NCBI RefSeq assembly: GCF_014323705.1
Contig: NZ_JABVEC010000012.1
Coordinates: forward strand, 62,001 to 126,000
Direction of reading: 5' to 3'
Origin: Actinomadura alba
GTDB taxonomy: Bacteria; Actinomycetota; Actinomycetes; Streptosporangiales; Streptosporangiaceae
DNA length: 64,000 nucleotides
Numbering within the stretch: the stretch's first letter is position 1; every line of letters begins with the position of its first letter. This document shows, one piece after another, positions 9,643 to 18,451 of the stretch. The notes beneath the pieces were generated by a model that saw only the letters and a program-made list of their open reading frames with translations, made no database searches and was not told the DNA's origin. The position numbers were made by a program, and so were the translations under genes.

Positions 9643-9929
9643 GATCACGGTCCTTTCCTGATCGACAAACCGACCGTTGCAGGACCCGACGCCGGTGCCG
9701 CCGGGCCGCCCTGACGGGCTGGCGCTGACAGTGATGCTTTGTGGTCCATGCCTCCACTGAAGACGGGAGACTGTTGCGGTGGCGTATGCGTTTTTCGATA
9801 CGCCCGCGATACACCGAATCCCCAGGCACCAAGGAACTGGCGCAAGCGGGCAGTGCGATGGTCCCGCCGCTGGTGATCGCGACAGCCCGGCTATTGCAGG
9901 TGCTGGACGACTCGTCCGTGAAATGATCA

Positions 9930-10057
9930 TCCAGACCGAGCAACTCTTCGCGCTCGGCGTCCCGAAGACCGGATCTACATCGACCGCGGCTTCTCCGGCA
10001 CCACCCGCCGCAACCGCAGCGGCCTGGACCAAGCCCTCGCGGCGGTGTGGGACGGGA
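9930..10057 (+). pseudogene. Serine recombinase (resolvase/invertase) N-terminal fragment
   Basis: After one frameshift the sequence reads EQLFALGVP then RIYIDRGFSGTTRRNRSGLD and QALAAVWDG, matching the resolvase N-terminal domain between its first helix and the D.L catalytic region. The catalytic Ser region and the DNA-binding end are missing. Confidence 0.6.
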
Positions 10058-10281
10058 CCTTGCGACCCTCTCTACCCTTCCCGGCGGGCACGCCGATGCA
10101 CGATGCTGCCTCCTTCACCACTGCGGGGTGAGCAACGCCCGCGCTGGGTGACCCGGATCTCCACGAGAAGATCTCCTGGGGCTACATCAACCCGCGGCCC
10201 CTAATGACTCTTTGGGAGGCCGGCCCGTCCGGCAGAATCCCGGCCTGAACAGCCGCTGGCACGTCGCGATGGCGCGGACGA

Positions 10282-11577
10282 TTAGCCGGCTTTGCCGCGG
10301 GCGATGTAGACGTTCATGTCGGTGAAGTCGAGGGTGACGTTGTAGGGCTTGTAGAAGGGGTGGAAGAAGGCGGCCAGCACGTCGAACCCGTTGGGGGCAG
10401 GCGACCGGCTTGGGTTCGCCATGCAGTAGACCTCCTTGGCGGCGGCGTCGCCGAGGCGGATCTCCTTCGGGTAGCAGGGGTAGGCGACGGTTGGGTGGCT
10501 GTGGGCAAAAGTCTCCAATGGGCGGTCGTAGTCGGTGCGGATCCGCAACTGCTTGGACGTTTCCTCGGACATGACCGCGGCGCTCTCGGTGGTTCCGCCG
10601 ATGGACAAGCCCACCACCCGTGTGCCGGAGCCGGCGACGCTGCCCCTGCTGTGAAGCATGTGCTCACGGGCCAGCCACAGCGGCAGGGGCTTTGCGCCCG
10701 CCCGTTCGGCGTCGGCGCGTGCCTTGCTGGCCGTTTCAGGGGTGCGGCGGCGCAGGATCAGCGACCGGGCCGCGTAGTCAAAGGTGGTCAGCAAGTGGTA
10801 GAAGACCCACGTGCCGATGATGCCGTCGTTCGGCCCCCCGGGCGAAACTTGGTCCGACTCCGACCACTCCACGGGGATGTTGCGCAGTTCGATGCCGCCC
10901 AGCTTGAAGGACTCCAGCACCCCGAAGTACTGCCATGCGGTGCCGTCTAGGTACTCGATCTGTTGCTTGGCCACGGGGCTCAGCCCGGCTTCCTTGGCTA
11001 CTTCTGCGGACATGCCCAGCCACGGGGCGCCGGTGTAGGGCATGAAGCGCTTCGGCGGTCCGCCGTTGACCGAGGCCTCTACCAGCGGTGACGGGTCCAT
11101 CTGCTGCCATGGCACCCGCCCGATGTCGCCGTGAATCTGATACGGCTCGCCGCGGACTGCCCCGAACCATTTGGCGAAGACCTCCCTGCCGGCCGCTAGC
11201 CAGCATGGTACGGAGAGGGAGAATTTGTCCTGCCGGATGTAGCAGTCGGCCAGGAACCGGTTGGCGTCCTTGTCGTCGGGCGCCAGTTCGAGGGCCATCT
11301 TGAGATACTTCTCAGCCTCGGCGAACTTGTTGCCCAGTAGCCCGACATAGCCGCGCTGGCGGGCTGCGTGCACGTTCTTGGGGTCTTTTTTCAGTATCTC
11401 CTCGTAGGCGCGGCCGGCCTGCTCGAACTTCCCGGCCTTGAACAACGCGTCCGCGTCACCGCTGCCGGCTTGCGCCGTGGCCGCCCCGCCCAGCAGCGGC
11501 GCGGTCGCGGCGGCACCGGCCACCACGGCGGCGCCCCGGAGCAGCGAACGCCGGTCCCATTCTCCGTCATCAGCCAC
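10282..11577 (-). CDS. Tat-exported TPR protein with a retropepsin-like domain
   Basis: The 431-aa product starts at a GTG with an AAAGGAGAAGG site. It has a Tat-like leader (DRRSLLRGAAVVAGA, residues 8-22) and about three TPR-like repeats (residues 42-120: ADALFKAGKFEQAGRAYEEI, NKFAEAEKYLKMAL). A region from about 160 onward resembles a retroviral-type aspartic peptidase. The expected catalytic triplet DTGA reads YTGA (Tyr181), so catalysis through that residue seems lost and the domain may only bind. Two halves are recognisable, the second around GSGTRVVGLSIGG. No operon partner is seen. Function unknown. Confidence 0.65.
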   Translation of the reverse strand: MADDGEWDRRSLLRGAAVVAGAAATAPLLGGAATAQAGSGDADALFKAGKFEQAGRAYEEILKKDPKNVHAARQRGYVGLLGNKFAEAEKYLKMALELAPDDKDANRFLADCYIRQDKFSLSVPCWLAAGREVFAKWFGAVRGEPYQIHGDIGRVPWQQMDPSPLVEASVNGGPPKRFMPYTGAPWLGMSAEVAKEAGLSPVAKQQIEYLDGTAWQYFGVLESFKLGGIELRNIPVEWSESDQVSPGGPNDGIIGTWVFYHLLTTFDYAARSLILRRRTPETASKARADAERAGAKPLPLWLAREHMLHSRGSVAGSGTRVVGLSIGGTTESAAVMSEETSKQLRIRTDYDRPLETFAHSHPTVAYPCYPKEIRLGDAAAKEVYCMANPSRSPAPNGFDVLAAFFHPFYKPYNVTLDFTDMNVYIARGKAG

Positions 11578-11707
11578 GGCCTTCTCCTTTCGTGATCACC
11601 TTCCGCCGCAACTTTCTATCCAGCGGACGGTCACAGCACGGTGCCCAAAGCTGTGACCCGGCTGTGACCCGGGTCTGCAGCCAGAGTCGGGTGGTGCGGA
11701 CTCCGCG

Positions 11708-12415
11708 ATGACCTCCGAAGCCGGGGGAGTTGACACCTTGAGTACTCGGCAGGCCAGCGCGACCGGGATACCCAATCAGGCCACCGAGGTGCACCGCTGG
11801 TCGCGGGCCATGCGGGATCGCCCGCACATGCAGGGCGACATCCATGAGGTGGAGAGCAAGTCGCACAGTGTCATGGTCTACGCGAGCGCGATCGTGCCGG
11901 GACTGCTCCAGACCGCCGAATACGCCCGCCGTGTCTTCGCCTTCTTCGCCCCAGGCGGCACCGACACCGACCTGTCGGCCGCCGTGGCTGGGCGGCTGGA
12001 CCGACAGCTCGCGCTCTTCGACCAGGCCCGCCGCTTCGAGTTCCTGATCACCGAGGCTGCGCTGCGCTGGCGGCCTGGGCCGGCACAGCTCCTGCTGGCG
12101 CAGCTCGACCGGATCGCTTCAATGGCGACGCTCGACAACGTGACGATCGGGCTGCTCCCCCACGCCACTGAGGCCGTCACCTATGTACCGCATGGTTTCG
12201 TCTTGTTCGACCTCCGCGACGACTCGCGGGCACGCCGCGGCGAGACCATCGCGATGGTCGAGACTGTGCACGCCAATCTCACCGTCAACGATCCCGAGAG
12301 CGTCGCGCGGTACCGCCGCAAATGGTGCCTGCTGAGAGAGGCAGCCCGGTACGACGACGGTGCCCGCCTTTTGCTCGCCGCGCTCACCGCCGAGCTGAGA
12401 GCGGGGGGACGATGA
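11708..12415 (+). CDS. DUF5753 (Scr1-type antitoxin-like) protein lacking its HTH
   Basis: The 235-aa product carries the DUF5753 domain from about residue 35: VMVYASAIVPGLLQTAEYAR, then ITEAALRWRPGP and TIGLLPHATEAVTYVPHGFVLFD. These proteins normally begin with a 70-residue helix-turn-helix. Here it is absent, so the gene may be 5'-truncated or work as a partner subunit. Such proteins typically sit beside a DUF397 gene; one lies next door (12469-12711), but convergently rather than downstream on the same strand. Confidence 0.65.
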   Translation: MTSEAGGVDTLSTRQASATGIPNQATEVHRWSRAMRDRPHMQGDIHEVESKSHSVMVYASAIVPGLLQTAEYARRVFAFFAPGGTDTDLSAAVAGRLDRQLALFDQARRFEFLITEAALRWRPGPAQLLLAQLDRIASMATLDNVTIGLLPHATEAVTYVPHGFVLFDLRDDSRARRGETIAMVETVHANLTVNDPESVARYRRKWCLLREAARYDDGARLLLAALTAELRAGGR

Positions 12416-12428
12416 CGGCGACCGCCAT

Positions 12429-12462
12429 GGGCGCGCGGGGGCCGGCCGGCTCCCGCGCGCCC
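12429..12462. terminator. Shared hairpin between convergent DUF5753 and DUF397 genes
   Basis: A perfect 11-bp stem (GGGCGCGCGGG / CCCGCGCGCCC) with a 12-nt loop sits exactly between the two convergent stop codons, suggesting a bidirectional terminator. Confidence 0.6.
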
Positions 12463-12468
12463 ACGCCA

Positions 12469-12711
12469 TTAGGCCGAGCCGGTCCGCGCCAGCGCGAACC
12501 GCGCGGCGAGCTGGGCGTACTGGCCGATGAGACCGCGCAGCCACGCACCCCGCCCGTTCCGCACCCGCCGGCGGAAGTCTGCGTACTCCTTCCGGCTGAA
12601 GACGAGCCCGGGCTGGTACGGGTTCTTGGAATCCCTGATGACGACGGCCCCTGCGACCCGCTCGACGATGACGCAGCCGCCGCCGTCGCACCGGAAATCG
12701 AACTCCGGCAT
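12469..12711 (-). CDS. DUF397 domain protein
   Basis: An 80-aa protein starting MPEFDFRCDGGGCVIVERV, with a GCGAGGA site. It has the DUF397 signature: Cys-containing beta strands, AVVIRDSKNP, then the F....Y.DFR helix. The C-terminal 25 residues (LRGLIGQYAQLAARFALA) extend beyond the usual roughly 65 aa. In Streptomyces-type genomes DUF397 proteins pair with HTH/DUF5753 regulators and are regarded as small Scr1-like toxin or effector partners; here the partner lies convergently. Confidence 0.75.
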   Translation of the reverse strand: MPEFDFRCDGGGCVIVERVAGAVVIRDSKNPYQPGLVFSRKEYADFRRRVRNGRGAWLRGLIGQYAQLAARFALARTGSA

Positions 12712-12908
12712 CTCGCTGTTCCTCGCACTGCACTCTTCCCTTCTCTGAGGTTTCGCGCCTTTTGCGCTGCCACCAGATTCGGACGCCTGCCTCCGCTGTG
12801 AATCCGCCGCCGATCCGCCCCTGGTCCGCTTTCGGTCCGTTCTCCCTCCGCCATCAGATCCGCCATCGATCCATTGCGCGTACGCACTCGAAGCGTGAGG
12901 AGGCAGTG

Positions 12909-12971
12909 ATGAAGTACCAAGTTCTCGGCCCTGTCGCAGCCCTGCTGGACGAGTCGAGCGTTCATATCTGA
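12909..12971 (+). pseudogene. SARP/AfsR-type regulator start, 21-codon remnant
   Basis: After a good site (GTGAGGAGG) an ATG opens MKYQVLGPVAALLDESSV and stops at once. The first nine residues match the standard N-terminus of SARP/BTAD regulators (M.F.VLGPVE). No winged-helix sequence follows in any frame, so this is the stub of a lost regulator. Confidence 0.35.
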
Positions 12972-13058
12972 TCTGGAGCCGGAAGGCTTTGAAGAGCTGA
13001 AAGCCCCAGGTCACGACCGGTGGCCGAGTTCCCGGCACCTGCACGATGCCAACACGGC

Positions 13059-14042
13059 CTACCGGTCTCCGCGGTGCCCGCTGCGGTCGAGCAGCAGGCC
13101 CACCTCGGGGCTGGGTAGCCAGGCGTCCTCGGGCAGGTCGAGCCAGTTCCCGGCGGCGCTGAGGTCGCCGACCGCTTCCCGCAGTGCCGCCAGGCCGGGA
13201 TGGTGCAGGTCCTTGCGCCAGATCATGCTCCACGGGTACATCGCGACCGGTTGCACGAGTGGCCGGACGACCGCGCCTGGTACGTCCGGTTGGCTGCTGA
13301 TGGTCAGGATCGGCAGATCCCACTGCTGAATGTGGTAAGCGAGTTCGTCGATGCCCCGCACGTTGGGCCGGGGCGGGGCCGGTGTCGTGTCGGTGTCGGC
13401 GAAAAGCTGCAACATGGCCTGCTCCCACTGAGCGGAGGCGTGGTCACCGCATTGCCAGCAGGCGTCGGTCTCGCGCAGTGCGGCCAGCGGTACCTCGGTG
13501 TGCGCGGCCAGTGGGTGGCTTTCGGGCAGCAGAACAGAGATCCGTTCGTACCGGATCAGTTGGCGCTCCAGGCCTTGTGGCGGCTCGCCGGTAATGCCGT
13601 GCCAGCGGCCGAACGTGACGTCGAGCCGATGGCCGGTCAACAGCGGCAGGGAGGCGTCCAACCCACCGTGGAACCTGGCGAAGAACTCGTACCCGTCGGC
13701 GCGGGCCCGGGCCGCGGCGAGTACCAGCGCGGGGGTGAGCCGCTGGCCGACCACGTCGACCAGCAGTGACCGCCCCTCGCCGCGCAGTTCGCGCAGCGTT
13801 TCGTCGTGCAGGGCGAGGATCTGCCGGGCGCGGACCAGCAGGCGCCGGCCGGCCGACGTGAGCACCACCCGGCGGCTGGTGCGGTCGAACAGCCGCGTGC
13901 CGGCGCGGTCCTCCAGCTTGCGCACGTCGCGGCTGACCGCCTGCTGGGCTACGAACAGCCGTTCGGCGGCCCGGCTGAAGTGCAGCTCTTCGGCGACGGC
14001 GACGAAGTGCCGCAGCAGGCGCAGATCCAGATCTCCGGTCAC
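13059..14042 (-). CDS. LysR-family transcriptional regulator
   Basis: The 327-aa protein has an N-terminal winged helix (residues 6-65: LRLLRHFVAVAEELHFSRAA, then RLFVAQQAVSRDVRKLE, TRLFDRTSR) and a periplasmic-binding-protein-like effector domain from about residue 90. It is divergent from the GyrI-like gene at 14173. The intergenic region holds a perfect inverted repeat with the size and place of a LysR operator, so it probably controls that operon and itself. The ligand cannot be read from the sequence. Confidence 0.85.
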   Translation of the reverse strand: MTGDLDLRLLRHFVAVAEELHFSRAAERLFVAQQAVSRDVRKLEDRAGTRLFDRTSRRVVLTSAGRRLLVRARQILALHDETLRELRGEGRSLLVDVVGQRLTPALVLAAARARADGYEFFARFHGGLDASLPLLTGHRLDVTFGRWHGITGEPPQGLERQLIRYERISVLLPESHPLAAHTEVPLAALRETDACWQCGDHASAQWEQAMLQLFADTDTTPAPPRPNVRGIDELAYHIQQWDLPILTISSQPDVPGAVVRPLVQPVAMYPWSMIWRKDLHHPGLAALREAVGDLSAAGNWLDLPEDAWLPSPEVGLLLDRSGHRGDR

Positions 14043-14057
14043 CCCTCCTGTCTACCG

Positions 14058-14082
14058 GATCTACACACCTGCTGTGTAGATC
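14058..14082. promoter_or_regulatory. Perfect inverted repeat, likely LysR operator
   Basis: GATCTACACA - 5 nt - TGTGTAGATC, with perfect 10-bp arms. It lies 16 bases upstream of the LysR start codon and about 90 bases before the divergent GyrI-like gene, the classical place for a LysR site. Confidence 0.65.
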
Positions 14083-14172
14083 ACATGGAGATGGGTGTTG
14101 GACCTCGACCGGCCCTGGCCGCCACGATCGATTCATGTACGACGACGCCACGTCACGAGGAGGGTGACCGCC

Positions 14173-14649
14173 ATGACCACCATCGAAGTCGAGCAGCGCG
14201 AGCCGCAGCCGGTGCTGAGCATCCGGCAGACGGTACCGATCGTGGAGCTGACCCAGGCGCAGGGAGCGAGCCTGTACGAGCTGTGGCGGCTCCTGCACGA
14301 TCGCGGGGTCGCGCCCACCGGCCCACCCTTCGTCCGATACCACGCGTTCGGTGACGTCGAGACCGACGTCGAGACAGGCGTACCTGTCGGGGACGCTGTC
14401 GCCGGCGCGGGCCGGATCTCCCAGGGCGAGCTGCCTGGTGGTCGGGCCGTCACGACCGTGCACCTCGGCGCGCACGACCGCTTGGGCGACGCCTACGACC
14501 GGATCCAGGAATGGCTGGCGACGCACGGGCGGCCAGCCGGTCCCGCCTGGGAGGTCTACGAATGGATCGACCTGACCCGCGAGCCGGACCTGTCGAGCTG
14601 GCCGGCACCGGCCGATTGGCGGACCCAACTCCTCCAACCGGTCGCATGA
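14173..14649 (+). CDS. GyrI-like / effector-binding domain protein
   Basis: The 158-aa product starts at an ATG behind GAGGAGGGTGA. Its pattern (VLSIRQTVPIVELTQAQGAS, GPPFVRYHAF, VETGVPVGDAV, LPGGRAVTTVHLGAHDRLG, WEVYEW..LT.EPD) is the GyrI-like SHS2 fold found in multidrug-binding regulators and stand-alone small-molecule binders. It has no DNA-binding domain. Its stop overlaps the next ATG by 4 bp (ATGA), so it is translated together with the AlkD-like protein. Control by the divergent LysR regulator is likely. Confidence 0.75.
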   Translation: MTTIEVEQREPQPVLSIRQTVPIVELTQAQGASLYELWRLLHDRGVAPTGPPFVRYHAFGDVETDVETGVPVGDAVAGAGRISQGELPGGRAVTTVHLGAHDRLGDAYDRIQEWLATHGRPAGPAWEVYEWIDLTREPDLSSWPAPADWRTQLLQPVA

Positions 14650-15350
14650 CCGGGTCGCAGCTCACCGCCGCCCGGTTCGCAGAGCGGATCGAAGCGCTCC
14701 GCGTGCCGACCGGTAGGGACCGGGTACGGATGAGGGAGGTGTTCGCCCTCGCCAGGGAGTTCATCGACCTGCCCGGCACGGAAATCGACAAGCTGCTGGA
14801 CAGCGACGTCCATGAGGTACGCATCGGTGCGCTCAGCGTCATGGGCAAACAGGCCGTCCGCAAGAACACCCCGGAGGATATCCGCGCGGAACTGTTCGCG
14901 TTGTACCTGCGCCGCACCGACCGCATCAACACCTGGGACCTGGTCGACGTCAGCGCGCACCACGTGGTCGGCGGTTACCTACGGGACAAGCCCCGTGACG
15001 TCCTCTACCGGCTGGCGCGTTCCGCGCACTGGTGGGAACGCCGCATCGCGATGTTGGCCACGTTGGCGTTCGTGCGTGGCGGTGACCTCGATGACACGTT
15101 CGCCCTCGCCGGGCTCCTGGTCGCCGATACCCACGAACGGGTGCAGACGGTGGTCGGCGGGATGTTGCGCGAGGCGGGCAAGCACGACCGCGACCGGCTG
15201 CTGGCCTTCCTCGACCGGCACGCCGCCACCGCGCCGCGCGTGCTGCTGCGGTACGCGATCGAGCACCTCGACCCGGAGCAGCGAGCACACTACCTCGACC
15301 GTCATCACTACGAGCCCTACACAGCGGGCTCCGGCCGGATCGGAAGGTGA
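14646..15350 (+). CDS. DNA alkylation repair protein (AlkD-like HEAT glycosylase)
   Basis: The 234-aa product is of AlkD size. It has HEAT-like helical repeats and the signature INTWDLVDVSAHHVVG (about residue 98), whose Trp and Asp correspond to the AlkD residues that cradle the alkylated base, plus HWWERRIAMLATLAF (about 130). AlkD-type enzymes excise positively charged 3- and 7-alkylpurines. It is the second gene of the LysR-controlled group. Confidence 0.75.
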   Translation: MTGSQLTAARFAERIEALRVPTGRDRVRMREVFALAREFIDLPGTEIDKLLDSDVHEVRIGALSVMGKQAVRKNTPEDIRAELFALYLRRTDRINTWDLVDVSAHHVVGGYLRDKPRDVLYRLARSAHWWERRIAMLATLAFVRGGDLDDTFALAGLLVADTHERVQTVVGGMLREAGKHDRDRLLAFLDRHAATAPRVLLRYAIEHLDPEQRAHYLDRHHYEPYTAGSGRIGR

Positions 15351-15356
15351 TCACCA

Positions 15357-15545
15357 GTGGACGCGACCCAGTGGTACGGAATTGTCAGCCGCCGGCCCCT
15401 CGCGGAGGACGACACGGCAGTCGACAACACCACCGCAACCACCCTGTGTGCGCCCGCCGACCTGGCCGGTCCCGCGGTGGTGTATCTGAAAAACGTCGGC
15501 CTACCGGACGATGTGAACCGCCGGCCCCTCCGACTGGCCGGGTGA
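15357..15545 (+). CDS. Hypothetical small protein
   Basis: A 62-aa frame beginning at GTG 15357, with GGAAGGTGA upstream. It lies in the short gap between the AlkD-like and EamA genes, on the same strand. It begins MDATQWYGIVSRRPL. It has no recognised domain or membrane segment; it is kept because of its ribosome site and operon position. Confidence 0.35.
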   Translation: MDATQWYGIVSRRPLAEDDTAVDNTTATTLCAPADLAGPAVVYLKNVGLPDDVNRRPLRLAG

Positions 15546-15552
15546 CCCCGAA

Positions 15553-16404
15553 ATGCTGGCCGTCCTGCTGGCCCTGGGTGCCAGCCTCGGCTGGGGAGTC
15601 TCCGACTTCCTCGGCGGGCTGAAGGCACGCTCGGCACCGCTGCTGTCGGTTCTGTTGGTCTCGCAAGCCACAGCGCTGGTCGTGGTGGCCGTGCTCGTCG
15701 CGGCGCGTGGCGTTGGCCCGCCGAACGGCACCTACCTGCTCTGGGCCGCCGCCGCCGGAGCCGGGGAGGCGGTGGCGATCGCCGCCCTGTACCGGGGACT
15801 GTCGGTGGGAACCATGAGCGTCGTCGCACCGGTCGCCGCGACCGCGCCCGTGGTGCCGGTGGCGGCCGGACTGGTGCTCGGGCAGGTGCCGGGCCTCTCG
15901 CAGAGCATCGGCCTCGGTCTCGCGCTCGTCGGGCTGGTGATCACCTCGTGCCAGCCCCGGTCAGGTGGCGCGGACACCGCCCGCCTCGGCCCGAGTATCT
16001 GCTACGGACTGCTGGCCGCGCTCGGGTTCGGTGCGTTCTTCATCGCCCTGGACCGGGCCAGCGAGGACGACATCCGCTGGGCGTTGCTCACCGCCCGGCT
16101 CACCTCGGTGGCGGCAATCACGACCATCATGGTCATCAGGACCGCGCGAGGTAACCGACTCGCGGTCCGCCGCGCCGACCTACCGACGATCGCACTGGTC
16201 GGCGTGCTCATCGTCACCGCCGACTCGCTGTACGCCCTGGCGACCACGCGCGGTCTGGTCGGCATCGTCGCCGTTGTAGGCTCCCTGCACACCGTCGTCA
16301 CAATGGCCCTCGCGAGGATCTGGCTGGACGAGCGGCTGGCCCGGATCCAACAAGTCGGCATCGCGACATCGTTGTGCGGCGTCCTCGCTCTTGCGGCGAC
16401 CTGA
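15553..16404 (+). CDS. EamA/DMT-family transporter
   Basis: The 283-aa integral membrane protein has about ten hydrophobic helices in two EamA halves (residues 1-135 and 145-283). Typical signatures are LGWGVSDFLGGLKAR at the start, MSVVAPVAATAPVVPV in the first half and VAVVGSLHTVVTMALA in the second. DMT permeases export or import metabolites or drugs; the substrate is not evident. Its place after the GyrI-like and AlkD-like genes suggests a joint response to an organic or alkylating compound (inference). Confidence 0.8.
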   Translation: MLAVLLALGASLGWGVSDFLGGLKARSAPLLSVLLVSQATALVVVAVLVAARGVGPPNGTYLLWAAAAGAGEAVAIAALYRGLSVGTMSVVAPVAATAPVVPVAAGLVLGQVPGLSQSIGLGLALVGLVITSCQPRSGGADTARLGPSICYGLLAALGFGAFFIALDRASEDDIRWALLTARLTSVAAITTIMVIRTARGNRLAVRRADLPTIALVGVLIVTADSLYALATTRGLVGIVAVVGSLHTVVTMALARIWLDERLARIQQVGIATSLCGVLALAAT

Positions 16405-16698
16405 CCGCCCCTGCACCTGACCGAGTAGCCGAAGGCGTCTCGCCCCCGGCGCGCACAGTTCCGGACGTGACAGTCTCCCAGGTGCCGGCACGCGTCGCGT
16501 GAGCGCTCTGACGCGTCCAGACAGGTTGAGGGCGCGACCTCATCCAGAGCACACCTGACCGCGCGCCGCCCTGCAGCGGGCCGACAGAGTGGGTCAGCAT
16601 CGTCCCTCACGGAGTTCGCATGGCAAGCGTCTGAGCGGGGTACGGAGGGCCGCACCGCTCGGCCGTATCATTGAGGACCGCACCGCGAGGAGGATGGG

Positions 16699-17925
16699 GT
16701 GGAATCGGCGCTGCCGTGGGTGTTCAACCGGCTTGAGCCGCCCTACCTGGAGGACCCGTACCCGTTGTACGCGCGCGCCCGCCGCGAGGCGCCGGTGCTC
16801 TACAGCCCGGAGTTCGGGCTCTGGTTCGTCACCCGCTACGACGACGTATGGGCCGTGCTGAAGGATACGGCGCGTTTCTCCTCGCGCTTCCTGATGCGTA
16901 CGCCCGCCGATGCGCCGCCGGCGGTCCGCGAGGTGTTGCAGGAGGCGTACCCCGAGCTGCCGATGCTGGTCAACGACGACCCGCCGAGCCATACGCGGAC
17001 GCGCAGTCTGGTGAGCCGTGCGTTCGCGCCGCGGCTGGTGGCCGCGCTCGAGCCGAGCGTTCGAGCGATCGTCACGCGGCTTATGGACGGCTTCGCTCCC
17101 GACGGCGGCGTCGACCTGATCGCCGAGCTGGCCTACCCGGTGCCGATCGAGATCATCTGTACGCTGATCGGCCTACCCGTCGAAGCGCGCGACAAGCTCA
17201 AAATCTGGACCGATGACTTGGTGACGCTCGGGGCGCCCGGCACCGACGGCGACCGACAGCTCGCGTGTGCGCGCAGCTCGGTCGCGTTTCAGCGCTACCT
17301 AGAAGCGCAGATCGAGGCGCGCCGCAGCGCGCCGCGTGACGATCTGCTGTCCGCGCTGATCAAGGCGCACGCCGACGGCGAGCAGCCGCTGGACGTCGCC
17401 GAGCTCGTCAACCTGCTGATCGTCCTGATCTTCGCGGGCCATGAGACCACGACCAATCTGATCGGGAACCTCCTGGTGCTGCTGCTCGCGCGCCCGGAGA
17501 TACTGCGGGCCTTCCGGGACGACCCGACCCTGACCGACGATGTGATCACCGAAGGTCTGCGGATGGACGCGCCAGTGCAAGGCATGTTCCGCACGACGAC
17601 CGAGGAGGTTGCGCTCGGCGGGGCACGCATACCAGCGGGGGCGCAGGTGATGGTGCTGTTCGGTTCGGCCAACCGCGACGAGGCCGTCTTTTCCGACCCC
17701 GACCAATTCGACCCAGCCCGCAGCAACAACCACCGGCACCTCAGCTTCGGCCGCGGCATTCACGCGTGTCTCGGCGCGTCGCTCGCCCGCCTGGAGGCCC
17801 GGATCGTTCTCGACACCGTGGCCGAGCGGCTCCCTAACCTGAAGCTGGACGCCAGTCGGCCGCCGACGTATGTCCCCAGCCTGATGCACCGCGGTCCACA
17901 GGCCCTCCACGTGGTCTGGTCCTGA
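16699..17925 (+). CDS. Cytochrome P450
   Basis: The 408-aa soluble bacterial class P450 starts at a GTG with GAGGAGGA 4 bases before it. It has the I-helix oxygen-activation motif AGHETT (about residue 249), ExxR as EGLR in VITEGLRMDAP, and the haem loop FGRGIHACLG with the Cys ligand. A Cys-ligated haem monooxygenase activity is expected; it would need a separate ferredoxin and reductase, neither of which is adjacent. The substrate cannot be told from the sequence. Confidence 0.9.
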   Translation: MESALPWVFNRLEPPYLEDPYPLYARARREAPVLYSPEFGLWFVTRYDDVWAVLKDTARFSSRFLMRTPADAPPAVREVLQEAYPELPMLVNDDPPSHTRTRSLVSRAFAPRLVAALEPSVRAIVTRLMDGFAPDGGVDLIAELAYPVPIEIICTLIGLPVEARDKLKIWTDDLVTLGAPGTDGDRQLACARSSVAFQRYLEAQIEARRSAPRDDLLSALIKAHADGEQPLDVAELVNLLIVLIFAGHETTTNLIGNLLVLLLARPEILRAFRDDPTLTDDVITEGLRMDAPVQGMFRTTTEEVALGGARIPAGAQVMVLFGSANRDEAVFSDPDQFDPARSNNHRHLSFGRGIHACLGASLARLEARIVLDTVAERLPNLKLDASRPPTYVPSLMHRGPQALHVVWS

Positions 17926-18451
17926 TGCCCGCCGTCCATAAATGAGAACAAATACCGTGGCAGATTCGGCACTGCCGTGCGGCGTCCTATGACAACCTCG
18001 GAGAAACCCATGTGCGGCGATTGCGACGCCGCCCGTCCTTGACCTGCATGGATGAAATCTCGGCAGGCGCAGCGTTTGGAACGCTCACCCCAATCCGGAC
18101 CACGTTCTGGGCACAAAGATGATCCGTGCCAGGGCAAGTCCGGCCGACTGACGCCCATGGTTGCTCGATGGTTGCTCGTATGTCATGGAACACAACGGCA
18201 CGACGCGACACAACCCAGCATCGGAAACGGTGGAGTCGCGTACGAAACGGCATAGACCGACAGTGGGAGTACCGATCCGATACGGGAGCATGGGACTTCT
18301 GATCCGCTGCTGCGGGGTTGCAGGTGAGAACGGGCACGTAAGGCATCGTCTTACAAAGCCGCAGGTGGCAGAGGTACGGGTCATGTTCGAGCGCGCGTGA
18401 CGGGTTACTCCGCTCTTACCGGGTCCAGGCGGCCCTCTGAAGCAGAGGCGT
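17926..18451. other. Gene-free spacer before the polysaccharide operon
   Basis: About 525 bases with no coding signature recognised on either strand. A small hairpin (CCTCTG-AAG-CAGAGG, 18434-18448) just past the GH114 stop may end the minus-strand operon, though it lacks a T-run. Confidence 0.4.
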
